DNA of 8,918 nt from Candidatus Poseidoniaceae archaeon. GTDB taxonomy: Archaea > Thermoplasmatota > Poseidoniia > Poseidoniales > Poseidoniaceae. This document shows positions 1 through 5,937 of the stretch, one piece after another; within the stretch, counting starts at the first letter, position 1; each line of letters opens with the position of its first letter. The stretch spans positions 1 through 8,918 of the forward strand of contig DUHJ01000014.1 in the NCBI GenBank assembly GCA_013330925.1, written 5' to 3'. The position numbers and the translations under genes were made by a program. A model generated the notes under the pieces. The model searched no databases. It saw only the letters and a list, made by a program, of their open reading frames with translations, and was not told where the DNA came from.

Positions 1-1212
1 ATGGACGGCACCTGGGTGCCTGTGACCGTGACCGTGACCGCCGGTGGCGACGAAGGCCCCTACAACCACGACAGCATGCTGATGATCACCTTCCAGAGTG
101 ACGGCCACACCGAAACCGAGCGCGATGCAATCTACATCGACGCGCCCGCCTACGGCGACACGGTGACGGTGGATTCCGAGGTCTTTGTGAAGGCGGTCAC
201 CACGACCGTTTGGGTTGAGATGGACGTCAAGACCTGTGTTGACGAGAGCTGCGACATGACGAAGTCGGTCGATGACCGCTTCATCGCTGACGAGCCCGCC
301 AGCCACGGCAAGGTGACCCTGCCCAACAGCCTCGACTACTGGGCCGAGCCCGGTTTCTACGGCTCTGAGGACGGTACGGACAGCATCCGCCGCCCAGTGC
401 TTGAGGACAAGGACTGGTGCAACAACGTGATGTACAACACCCTCACGGGCAACATCGACGTTTGCGACCAAGCAGACTACGGCCGAGGATCCTTCGAGAT
501 CACCGACCAGGACCTGCCTGACGTGGTGCGCACCATCGGTGCCTCCGGTGTGCCATCGTTCGCCCCGAGCATCGTCGCCGTCGCCCTCGCGGGCTTCGTC
601 GTTGGCCTCCTCGCCATGGCGGGTCGCCGTGACGAGGAAGAAGCAGAGGAGGAGAACACCTCCCAGCGCTTCGTCGACGACGAGACGGCCGTGAGCCCGG
701 TCATCGCCACCATCCTGATGGTTGCGATCACCGTGGTGCTTTCCGGTGTCATCTACGTCTGGGCGAGCAGCCTGGCCGAGACCGACGTCAAGGGTGTGCC
801 CCGCATCACCTTCGACATCGAGGACATCGACGCCTACAACGCCGAGACCGGTCACTGGAAGATCGAAGTGCAGCAGTCCGAGACTGAGCTGGCAACGCAA
901 GCCGTTGAGATCAAGGTCTTCGCGGCCGAGATTGACGGCGTGTACGAGGTCAAGATGGCCAACTCCGATGGTGTGTACGGCTTCTCGCCGTTCAACAGCG
1001 ACAGTCTGGTGACCTTCTCCGACTCCGTTCGGTCCGAAGGCGACGACAAGGTGTCCACCTTCTTCGTCGGTGACACGATCTTCGTGCGCACGCACCTTGC
1101 CGACGGCACGCCGTTGACCGACGTGACCATCCAACTGTCCTACGCACCCGAGGTGGGTCAAGGCGCCATGCTCCGAACCTGGAGCGGCCTGTCCTACGAC
1201 CTCGCTGCGTGA
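1..1212 (+). CDS. Surface protein fused to an archaeal type IV pilin module (5' partial)
   Basis: The frame is open from base 1 and stops with TGA at 1210-1212. There is no signal peptide before the beta-rich extracellular-looking part, so the true start probably lies upstream and the ATG at base 1 is likely internal. Visible residues 1-185 are acidic, with four cysteines (79, 84, 140, 155) that could form disulfides. Residues 186-206 form a membrane helix ending in GRRDEEE, like a C-terminal surface anchor. An acidic linker (207-229) leads into AVSPVIATILMVAITVVLSG (230-249), the classic archaeal pilin N-terminal hydrophobic domain. A soluble beta-rich domain follows (about 258-403). Predicted topology is outside, inside, outside, which is coherent. 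Pilin-type helices normally sit at the N terminus after a short leader, so the internal position is odd. Met206 (616-618) could start a separate pilin. The pilin domain is clear; the function of the whole is unknown. Confidence 0.8.
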   Translation: MDGTWVPVTVTVTAGGDEGPYNHDSMLMITFQSDGHTETERDAIYIDAPAYGDTVTVDSEVFVKAVTTTVWVEMDVKTCVDESCDMTKSVDDRFIADEPASHGKVTLPNSLDYWAEPGFYGSEDGTDSIRRPVLEDKDWCNNVMYNTLTGNIDVCDQADYGRGSFEITDQDLPDVVRTIGASGVPSFAPSIVAVALAGFVVGLLAMAGRRDEEEAEEENTSQRFVDDETAVSPVIATILMVAITVVLSGVIYVWASSLAETDVKGVPRITFDIEDIDAYNAETGHWKIEVQQSETELATQAVEIKVFAAEIDGVYEVKMANSDGVYGFSPFNSDSLVTFSDSVRSEGDDKVSTFFVGDTIFVRTHLADGTPLTDVTIQLSYAPEVGQGAMLRTWSGLSYDLAA

Positions 1213-1236
1213 GCAGTCCGGGAAGAAGCACAACCG

Positions 1237-1315
1237 GCCAAGGGCCCTTCGGGGCTCCTTGGCGTGGCCTTTGGCCACCCCCCCAGCGTGGGGGGAGCGC
1301 GCAAGCGTTCCCCCC
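1237..1315 (+). other. Cluster of three GC-rich hairpins in the intergenic gap
   Basis: This lies between the pilin-fusion stop and the phosphatase start. Hairpin 1 pairs 1237-1247 with 1252-1263 (11 bp, one bulged base) around a TTCG loop closed by C-G, the extra-stable UUCG tetraloop. Hairpin 2 is GTGGCC-TTT-GGCCAC at 1264-1278. Hairpin 3 pairs 1290-1300 with 1305-1315 (11 bp, one G-U) around GCAA, a GNRA tetraloop. A C-run at 1279-1284 could instead pair with the G-run at 1290-1295, which competes with hairpin 3. No T-rich tract follows, so this is not a standard archaeal U-tract terminator. It may be a transcript 3'-end structure, a dispersed intergenic repeat or a small structured RNA. 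Confidence 0.6.
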
Positions 1316-1351
1316 GCCCTGACCCGGGACGAGCCTTGATGGTCTGGACCC

Positions 1352-1367
1352 CCATGCCTGTGCATGG
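1352..1367 (+). promoter_or_regulatory. Hairpin enclosing the phosphatase start codon
   Basis: CCATGC (1352-1357) pairs perfectly with GCATGG (1362-1367) around a CTGT loop. The start ATG of the HAD phosphatase (1364-1366) lies in the 3' arm. No Shine-Dalgarno-like sequence precedes it. The pairing could hide the start codon in a long transcript but would not form in a leaderless one. The arms are short, so chance is possible. Confidence 0.3.
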
Positions 1368-2023
1368 ACGGATTGGATTGTGTGGTGTTTGACTGCGACG
1401 GGGTCCTCGTGGACGCCATTTCATCGTGGCGCACGCTCCACGATCACTTCGGGACCGACAACAACGCCAACCTTCAGCGGTTCATTGCCGGTGAGTTCGA
1501 CGATTTGACCTTCATGAGGTCGGACATTGCGTTGTGGAAAGCGGTTCAAGATCCGATTCACAAGGATGACTTGTTCCGTGCCTACGCAGGAGCTCGGCTC
1601 ATGCCTGGTGCTCGTGAGTTGGTTCGAGATTTGCAGGCACAAGGCGTCTACGTGGCCATCGTCTCTGCAGGTGTGGACATTTTTGTCTCAAGCATCGCAG
1701 CCATGCTCAAGGTTGACGACTGGATTGCAAACGGATTCACGTTCGATGACGAGGGATGGCTGCTGGACGAGGGCGTCTGCCGTCTCCACGCTACTGGGAA
1801 AGGTGCCATCATCGAACGCTTGATCGAGATGCACGGTTTTGAACGGTCCAAAGTGGTCAGCCTTGGGGATTCCGAGATGGACCTCTCGATGCAGGTTGAA
1901 GGAAGCCAATTTATCGGCTTCAACCCCTCCCGGGAGAGCTCAAAATCCGCATTTTTGGACGCCGGAGTTCCGGTCGTGTACACCAAGGACCTGAACGACG
2001 TACGTCAGCACCTTGGCCTGTGA
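1364..2023 (+). CDS. HAD-superfamily phosphatase, phosphoserine phosphatase (SerB)-like
   Basis: This 219-aa protein has all four HAD motifs. Motif I is DCDGVLVD, with nucleophile Asp10 and acid/base Asp12. Motif II is Ser101 in IVSAGVD. Motif III is probably Lys146 in the GKGAIIERL segment. Motif IV is GDSEMD, with Asp169 and Asp173 for Mg2+ binding. The cap is inserted after motif I (about 18-80), and the order and spacing match SerB-like type I HAD enzymes. The likely reaction is hydrolysis of a small phosphomonoester such as phosphoserine in the cytoplasm, but HAD substrate specificity cannot be read from motifs. The ATG at 1364 is favoured because it places motif I at residue 10; the other nearby ATGs (1339, 1354) are out of frame. 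It follows a hairpin-rich gap and converges with DP1 with no bases between the stops. Confidence 0.85.
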   Translation: MDGLDCVVFDCDGVLVDAISSWRTLHDHFGTDNNANLQRFIAGEFDDLTFMRSDIALWKAVQDPIHKDDLFRAYAGARLMPGARELVRDLQAQGVYVAIVSAGVDIFVSSIAAMLKVDDWIANGFTFDDEGWLLDEGVCRLHATGKGAIIERLIEMHGFERSKVVSLGDSEMDLSMQVEGSQFIGFNPSRESSKSAFLDAGVPVVYTKDLNDVRQHLGL

Positions 2024-2029
2024 TCAGGC
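2016..2029. terminator. Hairpin at abutting convergent stops, possible bidirectional terminator
   Basis: The plus-strand phosphatase ends with TGA at 2021-2023 and the minus-strand DP1 gene ends with TGA read from 2026-2024. Together they form TGATCA. GCCTG (2016-2020) and CAGGC (2025-2029) pair around a 4-nt loop and would do so in both transcripts. There is no T-rich tract, so a termination role is inferred from position only. Confidence 0.35.
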
Positions 2030-3661
2030 GAACGGAATCGACGTCGTGGCGTGGGTTCCGAGGTTCACCACCGTCAACATGCAAGGACGTGGCTGGAATC
2101 CAAGCATGCGCTGGTAGCTGGTTTGGTCCTGCCAGGTTGAGGAACAGACCAAGGTGGTGCCCTTGAAATCGAGGCAAGCATGGCCATGAACGTGCCCAGT
2201 CACGAAAATGTCGGGCACTTCTCTGATGACCAATCCGTCCTCGGGCTCCGGTGACAACGGCGTTTTTCCACCCCATTGCGGCGCAAGGTGCCGTCGTCGT
2301 AGCATTTGTCGCATCGCTTCCACTGGCTCGGCGTAGGACACGGTCCGAAGACCAGCCACAAAGTCGTCGATGGACTTGCCATGGTACGACAGCACCCTGA
2401 CGCCATGGAGGCTGAAGTCACAGGGATTGCCGACGAAGGTCGTGGCGTGGTAATCGGACTGAATGTCCTTCTCAAACGTTGGCTGAGGTTCAGCCGGTCG
2501 AACGGCGTCGTGGTTGCCGGGCAGCATGACGCACTCCACCCACTCGGGGAGCAGGTCGAGCAAACGAGCAAATTCTGTGTATTGGTTGAACAAGTCAGGG
2601 ATGGCCAACTCTCGGTCTTGGCCTGGATAGATGCCCACGCCATCGACGCAATCGCCGCTCAAAATGAGGTATTTGATCGTCTTTGCAAGTGGATCGGTCC
2701 GGAACCATTCGACCATCTTGTGCCACTGGGCCTCGAGGAAGGTCTTGCTTCCGACGTGAATGTCCGACAAGAAAGCCACAGAAACGCCGGTTTCGGCGTG
2801 GGCTTTCTCGTGCCGGTCTTGCAGGGGAAAGTGAAGGTCGTCGACGTAGAACATGTCCCCTTGCTGAGAGAAATTTCCACTGACGCCCACAACATCGTCT
2901 GGCATCAAGCCTGTTTCGATAATCTCTTCATGAACTCTGTCGCGATCTTCACCCGTTCGCTTGAGCAAAATGCAATCGAATTCACCTGTTTCGTCTTCCA
3001 GACCCCACATCAGGTGTCCGTTTTTCGTGTACCTCGGCTCGTTGACCAACCCAATGGCCACGGCAATGTTGTCTCGACCTTTGTATCGGGCCGACTCTGC
3101 GGTCAATCGAGCGATGTCGGAAGGTTTCCTCGGGAGCTTCGAGTTGCGAATGATGAGCCGACGAATGGATTCCAAACGGTCGTTGAAGCAAGCGTTGATG
3201 TCGGTCATCTTTCCTTCCGTGACCGAGTTCCCTGTGATGTCAAAGTGCACGGTGATGTCCACGTCCACGTCGCTGGCCAATTCCGGGAAATCCGTTTTCG
3301 CCCAATCCGGTGTCCCGTTTCTCAACTGCAGATTGACCGGTTCTGGTGGTGCCAACGGTGCGATGGTCCGTGCCAAGTCCTTTGGCCGCTGTTCCAAGAG
3401 CGATCCTACGCTGCTCGGGGATGCCGGAGGTGCACCCGTGCGTTGCTCGTAGGCGGCAAGCAAGGCATCGAGCACCGTCTGATTCAGCAAACCGGTGACG
3501 CCTGCGGCAGGGGCCGCTGCGATGACGCCAAGGGGATTGGGATGTTCCATCAGCCGCTGTCGGACGTCGGCACCCATGACGAGAAGGCCCTGCTCGAGAA
3601 GCCGGGCGTAGACGGTCCCCCACTCGACCGTCATGCTTTGCAAGGCCTGACGGCGAGACAA
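2024..3661 (-). CDS. polB: DNA polymerase D small subunit DP1 (3'-5' exonuclease subunit)
   Basis: DP1 is the proofreading and accessory subunit of the archaeal replicative polymerase PolD and pairs with the large subunit DP2, which is not in this window. The 545-aa protein has a variable N-terminal region (about 1-125), an OB-fold-like region (about 195-280) and a C-terminal calcineurin-like phosphoesterase domain from about 293. The metal-site motifs appear complete: DIHVGS (Asp300, His302), GDCVDG (Asp337), GNHD (Asn383, His384), YHGKS (His427) and GHVHGH (His490, His492). An active nuclease is therefore expected, unlike the inactivated eukaryotic B-subunits. The first codon is TTG (3659-3661), preceded by GGTGA at a 4-nt spacing, the same arrangement as pelota in this window. 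An ATG nine codons later (3632-3634) is the alternative start but has no such site. It lies 15 nt downstream of the cinA-like gene and is probably co-transcribed with it. Confidence 0.93.
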   Translation of the reverse strand: MSRRQALQSMTVEWGTVYARLLEQGLLVMGADVRQRLMEHPNPLGVIAAAPAAGVTGLLNQTVLDALLAAYEQRTGAPPASPSSVGSLLEQRPKDLARTIAPLAPPEPVNLQLRNGTPDWAKTDFPELASDVDVDITVHFDITGNSVTEGKMTDINACFNDRLESIRRLIIRNSKLPRKPSDIARLTAESARYKGRDNIAVAIGLVNEPRYTKNGHLMWGLEDETGEFDCILLKRTGEDRDRVHEEIIETGLMPDDVVGVSGNFSQQGDMFYVDDLHFPLQDRHEKAHAETGVSVAFLSDIHVGSKTFLEAQWHKMVEWFRTDPLAKTIKYLILSGDCVDGVGIYPGQDRELAIPDLFNQYTEFARLLDLLPEWVECVMLPGNHDAVRPAEPQPTFEKDIQSDYHATTFVGNPCDFSLHGVRVLSYHGKSIDDFVAGLRTVSYAEPVEAMRQMLRRRHLAPQWGGKTPLSPEPEDGLVIREVPDIFVTGHVHGHACLDFKGTTLVCSSTWQDQTSYQRMLGFQPRPCMLTVVNLGTHATTSIPFA

Positions 3662-3665
3662 AAGG

Positions 3666-3670
3666 TCACC
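3666..3670 (-). promoter_or_regulatory. Shine-Dalgarno-like GGTGA before the TTG start of DP1
   Basis: On the minus strand GGTGA lies 4 nt before TTG (3661-3659). It matches part of the archaeal SD consensus GGAGGTGATC. It lies in the short gap after the cinA-like stop (3677-3679) and supports the TTG over the downstream ATG at 3634. Confidence 0.5.
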
Positions 3671-3676
3671 GGCGGT

Positions 3677-4357
3677 TCACCACTCGACGTCGTCGCCGAG
3701 GTTCTCGTCAGGGGAGGGCCCATCGCCTGGAGACCAAGCGGTCTCCTGCCATGCCGTGTCGAGTCGCGTGCCGGCTTCTTTGGCGGCGCGGTTGATTTGT
3801 CGGGCCTCTCGTTCGGCTTCGACGGCCTCTCGCTGCTTCTCAGTCTCGGCTGCACGGACCTCTTTCCGCTTCACCGCCGCATCCATGTTTTCGATGGCCA
3901 CGCGAATGGCGAAGTGAACGAATCCGAGTTTGTTTTCGGCCCGTGTGCCTCCAATGATGGTCCGCTCTGCGGTTTTCCAGTCACCGGAGGCCGCTCCAAC
4001 GTACACGAGGCCGAGTTTCTTGTCACTGACGTTGCCCGGTCCCGCGATCCCGGTCACAGAAAGTGCGATGTCAGCCGTAGAACGTGCCAAAGCACCTGCC
4101 GCCATCTGGATGGCGACCTCGGCAGAAACCGCGCCCTTCTTGCTCAACGTTTCCGGATTCACACCAAGCACACGCGTTTTCGCGTCATTGGCGTAGGTGA
4201 CCCACGATTGGTCGAACCAATCGCTGGCCCCTGCAATGTCGGTGAGGGTGCTGGCGAGCAGTCCGCCAGTGCACGATTCCGCCACGGTGATGCGCAGACC
4301 GGCTTGCTTCAGCCGGCGCACGAGGCGGGCGGCATCGGTCTGGATCTCCACGTCCAT
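3677..4357 (-). CDS. CinA C-terminal-domain protein (NMN amidohydrolase, PncC type) with a charged coiled-coil tail
   Basis: Residues 8-158 form a stand-alone CinA C-terminal domain. This family includes nicotinamide-nucleotide amidases, which deamidate NMN to NaMN in NAD salvage. Seen directly are AESCTGGLLAS with the likely catalytic Ser28, WVTYAN (52-57), and SVTGIAGPG (100-108) followed by LGLVYVG. The loop usually rich in glycine after SVTGIAGP is shorter here (NVSDKK). Family members of this type are usually about 160 residues. This one adds about 65 residues: a Lys/Arg/Glu/Ala-rich stretch (160-195) that should be helical or coiled-coil, then an acidic tail ending GDDVEW. The ATG at 4355-4357 has no clear SD and sits 5 nt after a palindrome. 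It is first in a probable two-gene unit with DP1. The domain is confident; amidase activity is inferred. Confidence 0.85.
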   Translation of the reverse strand: MDVEIQTDAARLVRRLKQAGLRITVAESCTGGLLASTLTDIAGASDWFDQSWVTYANDAKTRVLGVNPETLSKKGAVSAEVAIQMAAGALARSTADIALSVTGIAGPGNVSDKKLGLVYVGAASGDWKTAERTIIGGTRAENKLGFVHFAIRVAIENMDAAVKRKEVRAAETEKQREAVEAEREARQINRAAKEAGTRLDTAWQETAWSPGDGPSPDENLGDDVEW

Positions 4358-4361
4358 TGTG

Positions 4362-4381
4362 CCACGGGTGATGCCCCGTGG
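4362..4381. promoter_or_regulatory. Perfect inverted repeat immediately upstream of the cinA-like gene
   Basis: CCACGGG (4362-4368) and CCCGTGG (4375-4381) are perfect inverted repeats separated by 6 nt. The repeat ends 4 nt before the start codon at 4357. As DNA it could be an operator for a dimeric regulator; as RNA it would be a stem in the leader. Function is inferred from position. Confidence 0.4.
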
Positions 4382-4405
4382 TCAAAGGCTTGCCGTCGCC
4401 CTTGA

Positions 4406-4420
4406 CTTCATAGCATGAAG
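4406..4420. promoter_or_regulatory. AT-richer palindrome, possible shared promoter box for tRNA-Val and cinA-like gene
   Basis: CTTCAT-AGC-ATGAAG is a perfect palindrome with a 3-bp centre in an otherwise GC-rich 80-bp divergent gap. Its centre lies about 23 bp before the mature tRNA 5' end, close to where an archaeal TATA box is expected, and about 55 bp before the cinA-like start. It is not a strong TATA consensus, so the assignment is tentative. Confidence 0.35.
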
Positions 4421-4435
4421 CCTCGAGCGCCACAT

Positions 4436-4508
4436 GGGCCTGTGGTCTAGCGGCTATGACACCGCCTTTACACGGCGTTGATCGTGGGTTCGAGTCCCAC
4501 CGGGCCCA
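4436..4508 (+). tRNA. tRNA-Val (anticodon UAC)
   Basis: A 73-nt cloverleaf. The acceptor arm GGGCCTG pairs with CGGGCCC (one U-G) and the discriminator is A at 4508. The D arm is at 4445-4460 with the loop GG. The anticodon stem is at 4462-4466 and 4474-4478 with loop TTTACAC; anticodon TAC at 4469-4471 reads GUA. The T arm is GTGGG-TTCGAGT-CCCAC (4484-4500). Tertiary positions G15-C48, G19-C56 and T54-A58 are present. There is no intron and no encoded CCA. Two stem positions are mismatched: U13-U22, which is often weak, and C27-U43 at the base of the anticodon stem. Its 3' end is 12 bp from the stop of the converging 103-aa gene. Confidence 0.95.
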
Positions 4509-4520
4509 TCTTGCCTTGAC

Positions 4521-4832
4521 TTACCAGAGCAAGGCCTCAATCGGACCTTTGTGGCCTGCGACGACCTTGGTGATGCCCGCCGATTTCTGAAGCCGTGCTG
4601 CTTCGATGACGTCGTCCACCACGAGCAAATGAACGGCCCTTCGCTGGATGTCGGCTTCAAGTTCGAGTTCCACGCCACGTCCGTCGATGGCGACCAATGC
4701 GCCATCGAGTTCTGCAAACATCGTCAGGTGACGCAGTTCCCCCCATGCCTCGCCTGGGATGACCAGCCATCGCGCGTCACGAAGGCTGCCTCGCTCAGGG
4801 GGCTGGTTTGGATCTGCCCGAACCACCCGCAT
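4521..4832 (-). CDS. Conserved-looking hypothetical protein, 103 aa, downstream of pelota
   Basis: I do not recognise this family. The protein is acidic, has no cysteines, and shows no signal peptide or membrane segment. It alternates likely strands and helices: WLVIPG (22-27), ALVAID (45-50), a Glu/Leu-rich strand at 54-60, VHLLVVDD (67-74), a helix near 75-85, then KVVAGHKGPIEALLW at the C terminus. This suggests a small alpha/beta domain. Support for it being real comes from position: it follows pelota by 39 nt on the same strand and ends just before the tRNA. Codon use also looks like that of its neighbours. The ATG at 4830-4832 has only a weak purine stretch (GGGAAG) before it. It may act with pelota or simply be co-transcribed. 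Confidence 0.65.
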   Translation of the reverse strand: MRVVRADPNQPPERGSLRDARWLVIPGEAWGELRHLTMFAELDGALVAIDGRGVELELEADIQRRAVHLLVVDDVIEAARLQKSAGITKVVAGHKGPIEALLW

Positions 4833-4871
4833 GCTTCCCGATGGAAGGTGTGGCCCTTGATGCCAACGGTC

Positions 4872-5927
4872 CTAATCGATGCGGTATCGTGTCAATGCAA
4901 TCGCACCGCCAAGGCCGTCCAATTGTGCCCCTGCGTCATGGTCAATCGAACACTGCACGACCTTTCCGCCAAGGTCGATCACGGCTTCGCACATGCCTTG
5001 CCAGCGGTCGCCCTCGTCCCCTCTCAACAGGTGAGCCAACACCACGAGGGTCTCCACGGCTCCTTCGTCGATCGCCCGTTGGACTTGGACCGTTCCGTAG
5101 GCCACCGCACCTGAGGTTTGGATTCTCGTCATGGCTTCCTCGACCAAGGCCGTTTCTCTGGAAAGTGCATGATCAGCAAGGACGGCTCCGGCCAGCCCTT
5201 CACGGATGACTTCGTTGGCGGCAGGACGGCCGCCAATGGACGTCGCCACCAAGGTCAGGGCGAGGTGTGGGGCACAGCTGCGAAGCGCGGTTGCCAGCCG
5301 TTCACGGGCATGTCCGGGTCCGGCGAGGACCACTGGCACATCGCCGACGAGGGAAGCAGCGATCTCTTGAGCGGTGTTGGTGAGGAAGGCTTCCTTGACG
5401 CCAGACGACGTTCGCTCGTCGTTTCGCTTGCCGCCGCCGCGCATGGTCCATGTCATGCCTTCTTTCAGCCCGCGCTGGGCCACGGTGAACAGGATGACCT
5501 CGTCATGCTCGACAACGATAAGGGCGACCTTGGGTCGAAGGGCTGCGCTGGCGGCTTCTTCGATCAGTTGGACGTCAATGGGACGAAATGGCGCGTGGGC
5601 CTGAATCTCCACTTCGTCTCCCGCTTCGACGACGTGGGTGTGGTGTTGCCCTTGGTCAAAGGCAGCTTCGACGATGGTTCCGTGAACGCGCAAGGCATCG
5701 GAAAAGACGTGGTGCTCAACGTTGAGCACGTCGAGCAGGATCCACATGGTCCGCCGTTCTGCTGCTTTGGCTCGGCCACCCTCCAACCCGCCTGTGGTGG
5801 AATCACGGCGCTCACCGACCATGCCGAAGCGATGGCCTTGCTGAACGAATTGTGCCAAGGTCCAGAGGTCGTCGTCGGATTCACACCGCAATCGCATGCG
5901 CAAAGCGTCACGGTGGAGCACACGCAT
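4872..5927 (-). CDS. pelA: Pelota/Dom34 ribosome-rescue factor
   Basis: Pelota is an eRF1 paralogue that enters stalled ribosomes with an EF1A-family GTPase and, with ABCE1, splits them. The 351-aa length is typical of archaeal pelota. Three eRF1-like domains are apparent. The N-terminal domain (about 1-125) begins MRVLHRD and contains WILLDVLNVEHHVF (62-75). The central domain (about 130-253) starts with VALIVVEHDEVILF. The C-terminal domain (about 255-351) ends with the family-typical DAGAQLDGLGG and ALTRYRI. There is no GGQ motif, as expected for pelota and unlike eRF1, so it should not release peptides. The ATG at 5925-5927 is preceded by GGGTGA, which includes the stop of the ligase gene, indicating translational coupling. 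It lies 4 nt after that gene and 39 nt before the 103-aa unknown. Confidence 0.93.
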   Translation of the reverse strand: MRVLHRDALRMRLRCESDDDLWTLAQFVQQGHRFGMVGERRDSTTGGLEGGRAKAAERRTMWILLDVLNVEHHVFSDALRVHGTIVEAAFDQGQHHTHVVEAGDEVEIQAHAPFRPIDVQLIEEAASAALRPKVALIVVEHDEVILFTVAQRGLKEGMTWTMRGGGKRNDERTSSGVKEAFLTNTAQEIAASLVGDVPVVLAGPGHARERLATALRSCAPHLALTLVATSIGGRPAANEVIREGLAGAVLADHALSRETALVEEAMTRIQTSGAVAYGTVQVQRAIDEGAVETLVVLAHLLRGDEGDRWQGMCEAVIDLGGKVVQCSIDHDAGAQLDGLGGAIALTRYRID

Positions 5928-5931
5928 GCCC

Positions 5932-5937
5932 TCACCC
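5932..5937 (-). promoter_or_regulatory. Shine-Dalgarno-like GGGTGA overlapping the ligase stop
   Basis: On the minus strand GGGTGA is followed by GGGC and then the pelota ATG. The TGA (5934-5932) is itself the stop codon of the formate-tetrahydrofolate ligase gene, so termination and re-initiation sites share bases. The spacing matches that of DP1's TTG. Confidence 0.55.

Noticed and set aside
1316..1363. A possible promoter for the phosphatase gene
   Set aside because: I looked for a TATA-like box and BRE in the GC-rich stretch before 1364 and found no convincing AT-rich element.
2306..4405. A 699-codon open frame on the plus strand
   Set aside because: It runs antisense to DP1 and the cinA-like gene, both of which carry complete family motifs on the minus strand. 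Its translation shows no recognisable domain, and it looks like a by-product of GC-rich codon structure.
4509..4520. A terminator for tRNA-Val
   Set aside because: Only 12 bp separate the tRNA from the converging stop, and there is no T-run or stem that could be called a terminator.
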